Assembly (NCBI GenBank): GCA_944389935.1
Contig: CALXOE010000022.1
Span: 1-52,123, forward strand
Direction: 5' to 3'
From: an uncultured Victivallis sp.
GTDB lineage: Bacteria; Verrucomicrobiota; Lentisphaeria; Victivallales; Victivallaceae
Length of the DNA stretch: 52,123 bases
The notes beneath the pieces are model-generated. The model was not told the DNA's origin, searched no databases, and was given only the letters and a program-made list of their open reading frames with translations. Of this stretch, positions 8,283 through 17,210 are shown piece after piece. Every line of letters begins with the position of its first letter. The first letter of the stretch is position 1. The translations under genes and the position numbers were made by a program.

Positions 8283-10109
8283 TTACGGCTCCGGACGGTG
8301 AATATCCACGACTTTGCCGCCGAAAAGATCGACGATCTCGTGCACGATCGGATCCTGGAGCGCATCTTCGAGCGCTTTCGGGTTGTCATTCGCAATGCTG
8401 CGCCGTTTGCGACGACCCGGCTTCGTCTCCGGCGCAAGTTTTTCCGCTTCATTTTCGGCGGGAAGCTGCGGCATTTCAAGCGGAATCTGCACCGCCTCCC
8501 CGGTTGAAGCATCGAACCCCTGCATGATTTCCGGTTCCGATTCCGGCGCGGAAGCGGCCTCTTCAACATCCAGAACGGGTTCCGGTTCCGACTCCGGCTC
8601 TGACTCCTGTTCTGGTTCTGGTTCGGGTTCTGATTCGGGCACAGGCTCGGGCTCGGGCTCGGGCTGCGGCGCAGACTCCGGTTCAGCGGCCGGTTCCGGC
8701 TGCGACTCCGGCTGCGACTCCGGCTGCGGTTGCGGCATCGGCGGCGGCGCGGGTTCTGTAACCGGTTCCACTTCCGGCGCAGACTCCGGTTTGGCCGCGG
8801 ATTCCGATTGGGGCGCGGGTTCGACCACCGCTGTCGGCGCGGGGGTCGGAGCGGGAACGACTTCCGGTTTGGCCGCAGGGCGCTCGATCACCACAACTTC
8901 GGGAGCGGCGGGTTTGATCTCGGTCGGAAGCTGCTCCAGAAACTTGAGTTCGCCCGCGGTGCGCAGCTGATTCAGCCGGGCGAGCAGGTCGTTGATCCGC
9001 ACGGCGTGCGCCTCGCGCATCGCCTTGAGCAGAATCGTCTCAAGATAAACCTGTTTATTGAGCGCATCATGCAGCACACGGCCGACAGGAGCGACGGTTT
9101 CGAGCAGGATCTGCAGCGCATCAGGGCGGACGATCTTCGCGAGCTTGCGGTAGTGTTCGATCGTCTCGGGCGCCTCGTTCAGCACTTCGCCCGGATCGGG
9201 AAGAATCCCGCAGAGCTGCACCGCCCGCAGCGCTTCAAGCAGATCGTCGAAGAGCGTCTCCAGATTCTTCCCTTTCTTCGACAGGTTCGCGATGACTTTC
9301 ACGACTTCGCCGGGCTGGTTGCGCAGCATCGCCAGCAGAATCGCATCGAGATCCGCGCGGTCGGTCAACCCGAAGAGCGAAAGCACCTGTTCGCCCGTAA
9401 TCGCATTCCCATCCCCCTGCGCGAAAAACGCGATCATCTGATCAAGCAGAGACTGCGCGTCGCGCATGCCGCCCTCGGCCGCGCGCGCGATGGCGTTGAT
9501 CGCCTCATCGTTGATCGCGACGCCCTCACGATCCGCGATCAGCCGCAGCCGTTCGGCGATCCGGCGGGTCGGGATCGGCAGCAGATCGAATCTCTGACAG
9601 CGCGAAATGATGGTTTTCAGCACCTTGTGCACTTCGGTCGTCGCGAAGATGAACTTCACGTGGGCGGGTGGTTCCTCGACGGTTTTGAGCAGCGCGTTCC
9701 ACGCCTGCGCGGTCAGCATGTGGACTTCGTCGATGATGTAGATCTTGTAACGCCCCGCGACCGGCTGGTGCATGACATCCTCGGCAAGTTCGCGCATATC
9801 GGCGGCGGAGTTGCGGCTGGCGGCGTCGATCTCGATCACGTCGAGACTGCTCTCCTCCATGATCGCGCGGCAGGAGGCGCATTTGCAGCACGGTTCGCCG
9901 TCCTGCGGATCGAGACAGTTCATCGCCTTCGCGAAAATACGCGCAAGTGTGGTCTTGCCGACGCCGCGCGGGCCGACGAAAAGATACGCATGCGCGGTCC
10001 GCTGTTTGCGGATCGCGTTTTCGAGCGTCCGCACCACATGCTCCTGCCCGACCACGTCGGCGAAGCATTGCGGACGCCACTTCCGGGCGATTACCTGATA
10101 TTCGCTCAT
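8283..10109 (-). CDS. dnaX: DNA polymerase III subunit gamma/tau
   Basis: 608 residues. This is the clamp-loader ATPase that assembles the sliding clamp at replication forks. Motifs: Walker A GPRGVGKT (46-53), zinc-binding cysteines in [16 protein letters not shown] (65-80), Walker B IIDEVHML, sensor-1 [10 protein letters not shown] and the arginine-finger SRCQRF. The AAA+ and lid domains end near residue 370. Residues of about 410-560 are a low-complexity Pro/Glu/Ser/Ala stretch rich in EPEP repeats, longer than in most DnaX. No slippery A6 heptamer for a gamma-form frameshift was seen, so probably only the long form is made. It starts 3 bases after the rph stop, so the two genes form an operon. 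Confidence 0.96.
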   Translation of the reverse strand: MSEYQVIARKWRPQCFADVVGQEHVVRTLENAIRKQRTAHAYLFVGPRGVGKTTLARIFAKAMNCLDPQDGEPCCKCASCRAIMEESSLDVIEIDAASRNSAADMRELAEDVMHQPVAGRYKIYIIDEVHMLTAQAWNALLKTVEEPPAHVKFIFATTEVHKVLKTIISRCQRFDLLPIPTRRIAERLRLIADREGVAINDEAINAIARAAEGGMRDAQSLLDQMIAFFAQGDGNAITGEQVLSLFGLTDRADLDAILLAMLRNQPGEVVKVIANLSKKGKNLETLFDDLLEALRAVQLCGILPDPGEVLNEAPETIEHYRKLAKIVRPDALQILLETVAPVGRVLHDALNKQVYLETILLKAMREAHAVRINDLLARLNQLRTAGELKFLEQLPTEIKPAAPEVVVIERPAAKPEVVPAPTPAPTAVVEPAPQSESAAKPESAPEVEPVTEPAPPPMPQPQPESQPESQPEPAAEPESAPQPEPEPEPVPESEPEPEPEQESEPESEPEPVLDVEEAASAPESEPEIMQGFDASTGEAVQIPLEMPQLPAENEAEKLAPETKPGRRKRRSIANDNPKALEDALQDPIVHEIVDLFGGKVVDIHRPEP

Positions 10110-10112
10110 CGC

Positions 10113-10892
10113 TTAAAACTCCCCGAAGAGATCGCCGGTCGCCTCGGCCGCGGTCAACGGCGGAAACACGGAGGCGATCACCTCGTTCTGAATCCGGAAA
10201 ATCCGTTTCAACCCGTGTTCGGCGAGGTCGATGAGCTCATTGAGCTGTTTCCGCGAGAACGGCGCGCCCTCGGCGGTGCCCTGCACTTCGACGAGTTTGC
10301 CGGACTCGGTCATGACCACATTCATATCGACCTCGGCGGAGGAGTCCTCCTCGTAGCAGAGATCGAGCATCGGAACGCCGCCGACGATTCCGACGCTGAT
10401 CGCCGCGACGTTCTCGCGCATCGGGCAGCCGGCAAAATTCGCACGCCCCCATTCGCTGCGGCACGCGATTCCAAGTGCGACCGCCGCCCCGGTGATGCTC
10501 GCGGTGCGGGTGCCGCCGTCGGCGTCGATCACGTCACAGTCGATGCTGGCGGTGTTTTCGCCGAGTTCGTTCAGGTCGACCACCGCGCGCAGCGAGCGGC
10601 CGATCAGCCGTTGAATCTCCATCGTGCGTCCGCCCTGTTTCCCGGCGGAGGCTTCGCGTCGCATGCGCTCGTGGGTCGACGCCGGGAGCATGCCGTATTC
10701 GCAGGTGACCCAGCCGCCGGGAACTTTCTGCGTCTTCATCCACGGCGGGACCTTCGCTTCGACCGTGACCGCGCAGATCACCCGGGTTCCGCCGCACTCG
10801 ATCAGAACCGAGGAGAGCGGGTGCGAGAGATAGTTCGGGTGAATGATGATCTTGCGAAGCTCATCCGGAGCGCGGCCGTCGATGCGTGTCAT
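10113..10892 (-). CDS. rph: Ribonuclease PH
   Basis: 259 residues. It is a phosphorolytic 3'-5' exoribonuclease that trims tRNA and other RNA 3' ends. Signatures: MTRIDGRAPDELR at the start, GGTRVICAVTVE, the phosphate/RNA-binding region RMRREASAGKQGGRTMEIQRLIGRSLRAVVD (key residues R-x-G-R-x-x-E-I-x-R-x-I-G-R), and DCDVIDADGGTRTASITGA. The fold is the complete two-half RNase PH domain. AGAGGGAGA upstream supports the ATG at 10892. It is the first gene of the rph-dnaX operon. Confidence 0.96.
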   Translation of the reverse strand: MTRIDGRAPDELRKIIIHPNYLSHPLSSVLIECGGTRVICAVTVEAKVPPWMKTQKVPGGWVTCEYGMLPASTHERMRREASAGKQGGRTMEIQRLIGRSLRAVVDLNELGENTASIDCDVIDADGGTRTASITGAAVALGIACRSEWGRANFAGCPMRENVAAISVGIVGGVPMLDLCYEEDSSAEVDMNVVMTESGKLVEVQGTAEGAPFSRKQLNELIDLAEHGLKRIFRIQNEVIASVFPPLTAAEATGDLFGEF

Positions 10893-10974
10893 AAGTAAAA
10901 GAGTCTCCCTCTCAAAAAAAACGGTGAATGATTCCGAAATGCCCGGCAGATTCTCCGATTCCGGGCCGTCGATA

Positions 10975-11003
10975 AATATATGCTCTCTCCGGCCTTATTA
11001 CAA
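10975..11003 (-). promoter_or_regulatory. Promoter of rph-dnaX (TTGTAA-N17-TATATT)
   Basis: On the minus strand TTGTAA (10998-11003) and TATATT (10975-10980) are 17 bases apart, with a start predicted near 10968. The leader of about 75 bases holds an inverted repeat around GCCCGGAATC...GATTCCGGGC-like bases (10936-10967) and a run of eight T just before the rph ribosome site. This could be a weak terminator or attenuator. Confidence 0.6.
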
Positions 11004-11081
11004 ATGGCGCGCGGGAAAAACCTGCGCTTTTTCGCGCCCCGGAACCGAAGCCGGGCGTCCTCCGCCGCCGGACGAAACGGG

Positions 11082-11771
11082 TTACTTCTTCTCGCCCCGC
11101 CCGGAGGAGACGGTTTGATCGGAGTAAATGAGATTGCGATAAGCTCCGGGGTGGTTTCCGGCGAGGTCGCGCAGAATGAGGAACGGCGCTTCATCGGAAC
11201 GATGCCCCTGCCCGAAGTATTCGTAGTCGCTCCACTCCGGATTCGGGCGCCACCGGCTCGGACAGCGGTAGATGGCCTCGTCCGACAGAACGCCCGTATC
11301 GGAGAGCGTTTGCAGATCGGGAGGATACGCGCCGCCCTTCTCGTCGGCATACCAGGACAAAGCCAGAACAATCTGCTTGAGATTGCTCCGGCAGGAGATA
11401 CGCCGAGCCCGTTCCGTGGCGCGCCCCAGCGGCGGCATTCCGGCGATGAAAGTGAAAAGCACAAGGCAGATACAGCCGAATACGATCTCCGCCTGCCTCC
11501 ACCCGCGCGCGTTCCCGGAAAACAGCGCCCAGACGGTGATTGCGAGCGAGGAAAGTACCAGAAAACCCGACCCGATGGCCAGAAATCCATACAGCCGGAA
11601 AGCCGCAAACTCCTCCCAGAGGTCATACCAGTTCTCCGGCAGAAACGGATAGAGATACTGCGAAAAATCGAGAAGCGGCCAGAGGAGGAACAGCCAGATC
11701 AGATCGAGCAGAACGATCCATAACCACGGCTGTTTCAGCAGCAACCCCGCCCGTTGTCCCAATTTCAGCAT
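11082..11771 (-). CDS. Multi-pass membrane protein with pseudopilin-like C-terminal half
   Basis: 229 residues. Hydrophobic segments lie at about 17-33, 55-80 and 96-112. After the third comes MPPLGRATERARRISCRSNLKQ and LALSWYADEKGGAYPP, which matches the stretch following the transmembrane helix of PVC pseudopilins (compare [18 protein letters not shown] at 40890-40950). The N-terminal prepilin leader is missing and is replaced by two extra membrane helices. AAGGAGG before the ATG at 11771 sets the start. No neighbour explains its role. It may be an anchored minor pseudopilin relative or a decayed paralogue; function unknown. Confidence 0.65.
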   Translation of the reverse strand: MLKLGQRAGLLLKQPWLWIVLLDLIWLFLLWPLLDFSQYLYPFLPENWYDLWEEFAAFRLYGFLAIGSGFLVLSSLAITVWALFSGNARGWRQAEIVFGCICLVLFTFIAGMPPLGRATERARRISCRSNLKQIVLALSWYADEKGGAYPPDLQTLSDTGVLSDEAIYRCPSRWRPNPEWSDYEYFGQGHRSDEAPFLILRDLAGNHPGAYRNLIYSDQTVSSGRGEKK

Positions 11772-11867
11772 CGCGCCTCCCTCCTTGTGACCTTGCAATG
11801 ATTACGAAAGATGGATCAATGCTTTTCCAATATACATTGCAGAGACGCCAATTCAAGTCGAAAGACA

Positions 11868-11990
11868 AAAAAAGAGCCGCCGGATCAGATGACCCGTGGC
11901 TTGTCAAAAGCATGTATTGAGCTGCTTGGTTCCCCACCTGACTCGGTATACCCATTTGACAACGCACGAGGTCCAACCCGGCGGCAAAAT
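11868..11990 (-). ncRNA. ffs: Signal recognition particle RNA (4.5S type)
   Basis: On the minus strand 11942-11921 reads GTCAGGTGGGGAACCAAGCAGC, the conserved SRP Alu-free core (CAGG...GGAA...AAGCAGC) with the GGAA tetraloop. The flanks pair progressively into one long rod: GAG/CTC, GTAT/ATAC, TTGTCAAA/TTTTGACAA, GACCTCGTG/CCACGGGTC, and a closing GCCGCCGG/CCGGCGGC (11985-11978 with 11883-11876). A run of seven T follows (11873-11867). The 5' end is approximate. The bases closing the tetraloop are GG/CC instead of the usual CC/GG, so pairing is kept. It provides the RNA partner for Ffh, encoded 3 kb away. Confidence 0.93.
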
Positions 11991-12006
11991 TCGTATCGTG
12001 TTTTAT

Positions 12007-12034
12007 AGTATATCCTGTTTTCAGAAAATTTCAA
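12007..12034 (-). promoter_or_regulatory. Promoter of SRP RNA (TTGAAA-N16-TATACT)
   Basis: On the minus strand TTGAAA (12029-12034) and TATACT (12007-12012) are 16 bases apart. The -35 box lies inside the last codons of accD, so ffs has its own promoter embedded in the upstream gene. Confidence 0.75.
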
Positions 12035-12869
12035 GCAGGAATTGGAGCTCTTTTTTCAGATTTTTACGCTCAACCACACGGTCGATGAGCCCCTTGTCGA
12101 GCAGAAACTCCGCCGTCTGGAATCCCTCCGGCAGTTTTGAATTCGTCGTCTCCTGAATCACGCGCGGCCCCGCGAAACCGATCATCGCGCCCGGCTCGGC
12201 CAGAATCACATCCCCGATCGCCGCGAAACTCGCGGTCACCCCGCCGTAGGTCGGATTCGTCAGAATCGCAAAGTAAGGCAATCCCGCCTCGCTGTGGCGC
12301 GCGAGCGCTCCGCAGGTCTTGGCCATCTGCATGAGACTCAAAATTCCCTCCTGCATACGCGCACCGCCCGACGCGGTAACGAGCACCACCGGCTCTTTCG
12401 CCGCGGTCGCGGCTTCCACAAGACGCGCGATCTTCTCGCCGACCACGGAACCCATCGAAGCTCCCATGAACCGGAAATCCATCACACCGAGCTTGAACGG
12501 CTTCCCGCCGAGCGTCGCCGAACCGCAGACGATCGCGTCACCGAGTCCGGTCTTCTTCACGCTCTCCTCGAGGCGCGCCCCGTACGGCTTGCTGTCCACA
12601 AAACCGAGCGGATCGACGCTGTGGAGATTCGCATCCATCTCGACGAAACTCTCCGGATCGGTCAGCGTTTTTATGCGCGTCTGCGCGCTCATCGGCAAGT
12701 GACAGTTGCAGTACCAGCAGACCTGAAGATTGTCCTCCAGCCGGTCGGTGTAAAGGGTCTGACCGCAACTTTTGCATTTCACCCACGACCCGTCCGGGAT
12801 CACCATTTTCCGTTCTCCGTGAGCGGGAATCCGCAAGGTGGAATACTTTCCGCTGCTGAATAATGACAT
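12021..12869 (-). CDS. accD: Acetyl-CoA carboxylase carboxyltransferase subunit beta
   Basis: 282 residues. This is the beta half of the carboxyltransferase that makes malonyl-CoA for fatty-acid synthesis. An N-terminal zinc ribbon is visible (CKSCG, then CWYC about 15 residues later), followed by the crotonase-fold domain with FMGASMGSVVGEKIARL, VTASGGARMQEG, LTNPTYGGVTASFA and IGFAGPRVI. The TTG at 12881 is too close to the GGAG site (one base) to be the start; the ATG at 12869, 12 bases away, is preferred. AccA is not in the window. A leader of about 90 bases precedes it. Confidence 0.95.
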   Translation of the reverse strand: MSLFSSGKYSTLRIPAHGERKMVIPDGSWVKCKSCGQTLYTDRLEDNLQVCWYCNCHLPMSAQTRIKTLTDPESFVEMDANLHSVDPLGFVDSKPYGARLEESVKKTGLGDAIVCGSATLGGKPFKLGVMDFRFMGASMGSVVGEKIARLVEAATAAKEPVVLVTASGGARMQEGILSLMQMAKTCGALARHSEAGLPYFAILTNPTYGGVTASFAAIGDVILAEPGAMIGFAGPRVIQETTNSKLPEGFQTAEFLLDKGLIDRVVERKNLKKELQFLLEIF

Positions 12870-12956
12870 ATAAGTTTTCAACTCCAGTTAAGGGCAACTC
12901 ATTCCGGGCCGGTTCCGACGCCCGCAATCCGATAAAACCAAAAGTACCATCGGTTT

Positions 12957-12984
12957 AATATACCCCCACTCCGCGAAATTTCAA
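12957..12984 (-). promoter_or_regulatory. Promoter of accD (TTGAAA-N16-TATATT)
   Basis: On the minus strand TTGAAA (12979-12984) and TATATT (12957-12962), spacer 16. The transcript would carry an untranslated leader of about 80 bases with short inverted repeats (CCGAT/ATCGG near 12928-12953). I recognise no known riboswitch in it. Confidence 0.65.
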
Positions 12985-13038
12985 TTACGGATTTGCAATA
13001 TTCGCACCATTCCCCTCAAAATTCCGCTGAAACGGCAG

Positions 13039-13066
13039 AAAAAAAGCGCGGCACTGCGCCGCGCTT
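13039..13066 (-). terminator. Rho-independent terminator after ilvD
   Basis: On the minus strand AAGCGCGGC-GCAGT-GCCGCGCTT (13066-13044) forms a perfect 9-bp stem followed by a T run (13043-13039). It lies 14 bases past the ilvD stop and separates ilvD from the accD promoter. Confidence 0.92.
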
Positions 13067-13079
13067 TTCCGGAATCACT

Positions 13080-14765
13080 TCAGCGGACTTTCAGCACGCC
13101 GCCGGTGTCGGCGCTGGTCGCGAGCGAGGCGTACTTCGCAAGATAGCCGGTCTTGATCTTCGGCTCGCGCGGCTGCCACTTCGCACGGCGTTCCGCAAGG
13201 ACCGCCTCCGGCACGTCGAGCCGCACCGAGCGGTTCGGGATGTCGATCTCGATCATGTCGCCGGGCTCAACCAGCCCGATCAACCCGCCCTCGGCCGCCT
13301 CGGGACTCACATGCCCGATGCAGGCGCCGTGCGTCGCGCCCGAGAACCGTCCGTCCGTGATCAGCGCCACCGACGACCCGAGCCCGCGCCCCATGATGTA
13401 CGAGGTCGGCGCCAGCATCTCCTGCATACCCGGACCGCCTTTCGGCCCCTCGTAGCGGATCACGACCACATCGCCCTCTTTCACCTTGCCGCCGAGAATC
13501 CCCTCGCACGCCTCTTCCTGGCTCTCGAAAATCACAGCCGGTCCGCGGTGCGTCAGCATCTTCGGATCGACGCCCGCGGCCTTGACCACGCAGCCGTTCT
13601 CGGCGAGGTTGCCGAAGAGAATCGCCAGGCCGCCTTTTTCACTGTACGGATTGTCGAGCGTGCGGATCACCGTGCCGTCCGCATCAGGCGCGGCGGCGAG
13701 CTGTTCGCCGAGCGTCCGCCCCGAAATCGTCGGCGCGGAACCATCAATGAGCCCGGGCTTCTTCGCGATCTCTTTCAACGTCGCCATGACTCCGCCGACC
13801 CGGTTGAACTCTTCAACAATGTGAAACTCTCCGCGCGAGGGAGCGAGACGGCAGATGTTCGGCGTCTCGCGCGAAATCGCGTCAAGCTCTTTCAAATCGA
13901 CTTTCAGCCCCGCCTCGTTCGCCACCGCCAGCGTATGCAGCACCGTGTTCGACGAACCACCCATGGCCATGTCAAGCACGAGCGCATTGCGGAACGATTT
14001 CGGCGTCACGAAATCCCGCGCCCGCGGGGCGTCGGCCATCTTCGCAAGCTCCACGATCCGGAACGCCGCCCGCCGCCAGAATTCGATCCGCTCGGGCGAA
14101 TCCGCGGCGATCGTGCCGTTACCCGGCAGCGCCAGTCCCAGCGCTTCGCAAAGACAGTTCATGCTGTTGGCCGTGAACATTCCCGAACAGGAGCCGGCAC
14201 CCGGGCAGGCCGTGCATTCGAGTTCATGCAGCTGCTCGTCGTCGATCTTGCCGACCACACGGGCCGCGACCCCCTCGAAAATCGAATTCAAATCGGTGTC
14301 GTGAGCGGCGCCGGGCGTCTTGCCCGCGCGCATCGGCCCGCCGGAGGCGAAGATCGTCGGAATGTTCAGCCGCATCGCCCCCATCAGCATACCCGGGACC
14401 ACCTTGTCGCAGTTCGGAATGCAGATCATCGCATCGAACGGATGAGCCGACCCCATCGTCTCGACGCTGTCGGCGATGATCTCGCGGCTCGCGAGCGAAT
14501 ACTTCATGCCGGTGTGGCCCATCGCAATGCCGTCGCAGACCGCGATCGTGTTGAATTCGTACGGAACGCCGCCGGCCTCGCGAATCGCCTCGCAGACGAT
14601 CTCGCCGACTTTCTTCAGATGGCAGTGACCCGGAACGATGTTCGTATAGGAGTTGCAGACGCCGATGAACGGCTTTTCAAAATCCCCGTCCTTGAGCCCG
14701 GTTGCACGCATGAGACTGCGGTGCGGCGTGCGCTCGAGCCCCTGCTTCATGATATCGCTGCGCAT
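13080..14765 (-). CDS. ilvD: Dihydroxy-acid dehydratase
   Basis: 561 residues, full length for the IlvD/Edd family. It dehydrates dihydroxy acids to 2-oxo acids in branched-chain amino-acid synthesis and needs an Fe-S cluster and Mg2+. Signatures: [16 protein letters not shown] (cluster Cys48), [17 protein letters not shown] (Cys119), [33 protein letters not shown] and [13 protein letters not shown] near the C-terminus. AAGGAG lies 7 bases before the ATG at 14765. Other ilv genes are not adjacent; it is a single-gene unit between its own promoter region and terminator. IlvD is preferred over Edd by the GHCHL and [11 protein letters not shown] context and the length. Confidence 0.95.
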   Translation of the reverse strand: MRSDIMKQGLERTPHRSLMRATGLKDGDFEKPFIGVCNSYTNIVPGHCHLKKVGEIVCEAIREAGGVPYEFNTIAVCDGIAMGHTGMKYSLASREIIADSVETMGSAHPFDAMICIPNCDKVVPGMLMGAMRLNIPTIFASGGPMRAGKTPGAAHDTDLNSIFEGVAARVVGKIDDEQLHELECTACPGAGSCSGMFTANSMNCLCEALGLALPGNGTIAADSPERIEFWRRAAFRIVELAKMADAPRARDFVTPKSFRNALVLDMAMGGSSNTVLHTLAVANEAGLKVDLKELDAISRETPNICRLAPSRGEFHIVEEFNRVGGVMATLKEIAKKPGLIDGSAPTISGRTLGEQLAAAPDADGTVIRTLDNPYSEKGGLAILFGNLAENGCVVKAAGVDPKMLTHRGPAVIFESQEEACEGILGGKVKEGDVVVIRYEGPKGGPGMQEMLAPTSYIMGRGLGSSVALITDGRFSGATHGACIGHVSPEAAEGGLIGLVEPGDMIEIDIPNRSVRLDVPEAVLAERRAKWQPREPKIKTGYLAKYASLATSADTGGVLKVR

Positions 14766-14859
14766 GATGATTCTCCTTTCAATATCTGTTGCATTGTTTT
14801 AAAATAACATCCCATCGCGGGGAAAGCAATCGAATGTTCCGGATTTTTCAAACGTTCTC

Positions 14860-14888
14860 TTGACGTTGAGCGGGAATCAAGATATATT
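14860..14888 (+). promoter_or_regulatory. Promoter of the ffh operon (TTGACG-N17-TATATT)
   Basis: TTGACG at 14860-14865 and TATATT at 14883-14888, spacer 17, giving a start near 14895 and a leader of about 45 bases. It is one of the strongest matches in the window and the only clear promoter for the run of eight genes that follows. Confidence 0.78.
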
Positions 14889-14940
14889 AAGCGGTGTTAT
14901 GTTCAGGAATAAGTAAATATAAGGAAGAAAGTAGGCAGGT

Positions 14941-16395
14941 ATGTTCGAATCGCTCAGCGATAAGCTGCATGACGTATTCCGCAAGCTGCGCGGACAAAGC
15001 ACCCTCACGGAAACGAATATCACCGACGCAATGCGCGAGATCCGTCTCGCGCTCCTCGACGCCGACGTGAACACGAAAATCGTGTCGGAATTCATCGAGG
15101 CGGTTAAAAACGAATGCCTCGGCCAGGAGGTCATCAAGAGCGTGACCCCGGGCCAGCAGGTCGTCAAGATCGTCAATGACGAACTTGTGAAACTCCTCGG
15201 CGGCGGAGCGTCGGAACTCGAGTTCAAGTCGAAACCGACCGTCATCATGCTCGTCGGCCTCCACGGCAGCGGCAAAACCACCACGGCAGGCAAACTCGCC
15301 CTGCTGCTGAAACGGCAGGGGAAGAAAGTCCAGCTCGTGGCCGGCGACGTCTACCGTCCCGCCGCCATCGACCAGCTCGAAATCATCGGCCGCGAAATCG
15401 GCATTCCGGTTCACGCCGAACGCACGAGCGTGAACGTCGCGGCGATCGCGACCAATGCGGTCGACCAGGCTCGCGCGGCGGGAACCGACGTGGTCATCAT
15501 CGATACGGCCGGCCGGCTGCAGATCGACGACACGATGGTGCAGGAACTCGTCCGCATCCGGCAGGCGGTGCATCCGGACGAAGTGCTGCTCGTGGCGGAC
15601 GCCGCCCTCGGCCAGGAGGCGGTCTCTGTGGCGGAACACTTCCACAAGGCGCTCGACCTCACCGGTTTCATCCTCACCAAGCTCGACGGCGACGCGCGCG
15701 GCGGCGCCGCGCTCTCGATCCGCAAAGTCACGAACTGCCCGGTCAAATTCATCGGTATGGGCGAGAAACTCGACAGCCTCGAGGTGTTCTATCCGGACCG
15801 CATGGCCAGCCGCATCCTCGGCATGGGCGACGTGGTCTCCCTCGTGGAAAAAGCCGCCGCCGAAATCGACGAGGCCGAAGCGAAGAAGCTGCAGGAAAAA
15901 CTGCGCGCGAACAAATTCGATTACGACGACTTCCTCGCCCAGCTGCGCCAGATCAAAAAACTCGGCGGCATGGAGAGCATTCTCAAGTTCCTCCCCGGCG
16001 GCCGCCAGCTTGCAAGCGCCATGAGTGAAGTCGATCCGCGCCATTTCATGCGCATGGAAGCGGTCATCCTCTCGATGACGAAAGCGGAACGCGCGAATCC
16101 GGAACTCATGAACTTCTCGCGCAAGAAACGCATCGCCAAAGGTTCCGGCGTCCCGGTCGAAATGGTCAGCGGACTCGTGAAACAGTTCGAGGGCATGCGC
16201 AAGATGATGAAACAGAACGGTCCGCTCGGGCGGCTTCTCTCCGGCGGTTCCCTGCCGGAAAACAACGGCGTTCCGGGCACGTTCGGCGGACTCTTCGGCG
16301 GTCCGACTCCGCTCTCGCGCAAAGAGCAGGAGAAGAAGAAACGGCTCGCCAAACTCGCGAAGAAGCAACGCGCCAAACAGCGCAAAAAACGGTAA
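14941..16395 (+). CDS. ffh: Signal recognition particle protein Ffh (SRP54)
   Basis: 484 residues. It binds signal sequences of nascent membrane proteins together with SRP RNA and docks with FtsY. Domains: N domain (1 to about 90), G domain with G1 GLHGSGKTTTAGKLA (about 105), GDVYRPAAIDQL, G3 DTAGRL and G4 TKLDGDARGG, then the Met-rich M domain (about 300-450; SAMSEVDPRHFMRMEAVILSMT, SGVPVEMVSGLVKQFEGMRKMMKQ). A lysine-rich tail ends it. Its RNA partner is encoded about 3 kb to the left. The stop codon TAA overlaps the ribosome site (TAAGGAG) of the next gene, so the two are coupled. Confidence 0.98.
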   Translation: MFESLSDKLHDVFRKLRGQSTLTETNITDAMREIRLALLDADVNTKIVSEFIEAVKNECLGQEVIKSVTPGQQVVKIVNDELVKLLGGGASELEFKSKPTVIMLVGLHGSGKTTTAGKLALLLKRQGKKVQLVAGDVYRPAAIDQLEIIGREIGIPVHAERTSVNVAAIATNAVDQARAAGTDVVIIDTAGRLQIDDTMVQELVRIRQAVHPDEVLLVADAALGQEAVSVAEHFHKALDLTGFILTKLDGDARGGAALSIRKVTNCPVKFIGMGEKLDSLEVFYPDRMASRILGMGDVVSLVEKAAAEIDEAEAKKLQEKLRANKFDYDDFLAQLRQIKKLGGMESILKFLPGGRQLASAMSEVDPRHFMRMEAVILSMTKAERANPELMNFSRKKRIAKGSGVPVEMVSGLVKQFEGMRKMMKQNGPLGRLLSGGSLPENNGVPGTFGGLFGGPTPLSRKEQEKKKRLAKLAKKQRAKQRKKR

Positions 16396-16407
16396 GGAGT
16401 CAATCAG

Positions 16408-17205
16408 GTGTACAGTATGATCATCTCCCTGGCGGTCGGAATCCTCATCGGATTGCTGACGAGCCGGGATCTCGGAGTGACGTGGGGAATCGTCTGCGGG
16501 GTCGGCGCATTTCTGATTTCGCAGGTGATCATCATGCTCATTTTGCGGAAGAAGATCAACCGCATCCAGCTCGGCATGCAGCAGACCATGCAGGCCGCCC
16601 AGGCGCGGATCGCCCGGCAGGTGCAGAATTTTCAGCAGCGTCCCGTCGGCAGTCCGAAGATGATGCAGCAGAAACTCGAGTCGATGCAGAACGACGCTCT
16701 GCATGAGGCGCTGCGCATGACCACCGCGTTCGACCCGTTCTACCGATGGAACTGGATGCTCGCCAAACAGATCAATACGATGAAGATGCAGCTCTATTTC
16801 CAGTTGAAAGATTATGCCGCGGTCGACAAACTCCTGCCGAAATGTCTGCTCTTCGACGCTCGGTCGCTCGCGATCAAGCTCGTGCGGATGTATAAGAAAG
16901 AAGACCCGAAACTCGATACGTTCTACCGGAAGAAATGCCGCCGCTTCAAGGGGGAAGACGGCGCATTCCTGAGCTGCGTCTACGCCTGGATCAAGCTGAG
17001 GCAGGATGATTCCGCAAAGGCGCTCGCGGCACTCGTCGAAGCGAAAAAGAACTCCGACAACGCCGTGCTGCTCACCAATTATGAGAATCTGGTCAACGGC
17101 AGAAACAAACACTTTTCAAACGTCGGATTCGGTGACAACTGGTACGCGCTATACCTCGAGGAGCCGAAAGTCCGGCCGCAGAAGGTACAGCAGAGGATGT
17201 ACTGA
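16408..17205 (+). CDS. Membrane-anchored protein of unknown function, TPR-like
   Basis: 265 residues starting at GTG 16408, which follows TAAGGAG by 8 bases. Two hydrophobic helices (about 4-17 and 23-46) are followed by a basic, Gln/Met-rich linker (QLGMQQTMQAAQARIARQVQNFQQ). The alpha-helical body has tetratricopeptide-like spacing (WMLAKQINTMKMQLYFQLKDYAAVDKLL, then SCVYAWIKLRQDDSAKALAALVEAKK). No catalytic motif is visible. Its position between ffh and the Mla transporter genes suggests an envelope role, but that is only positional inference. Start at the ATG 16417 is possible but less well spaced. Confidence 0.72.
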   Translation: MYSMIISLAVGILIGLLTSRDLGVTWGIVCGVGAFLISQVIIMLILRKKINRIQLGMQQTMQAAQARIARQVQNFQQRPVGSPKMMQQKLESMQNDALHEALRMTTAFDPFYRWNWMLAKQINTMKMQLYFQLKDYAAVDKLLPKCLLFDARSLAIKLVRMYKKEDPKLDTFYRKKCRRFKGEDGAFLSCVYAWIKLRQDDSAKALAALVEAKKNSDNAVLLTNYENLVNGRNKHFSNVGFGDNWYALYLEEPKVRPQKVQQRMY

Positions 17206-17210
17206 GGATC

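Noticed and set aside
8283..10109. Programmed frameshift for a short gamma form of DnaX
   Set aside because: No A-AAA-AAG type slippery site followed by a stem was found in the dnaX frame.
8730..10898. 722-codon plus-strand frame opposite dnaX and rph
   Set aside because: Antisense shadow; no ribosome site, biased Arg/His composition, crosses two real genes.
12870..12962. Riboswitch in the accD leader
   Set aside because: Only short inverted repeats are visible and no known aptamer consensus was recognised.
14887..17112. 741-codon minus-strand frame opposite ffh
   Set aside because: Shadow frame over ffh and its neighbour, with composition typical of antisense frames.
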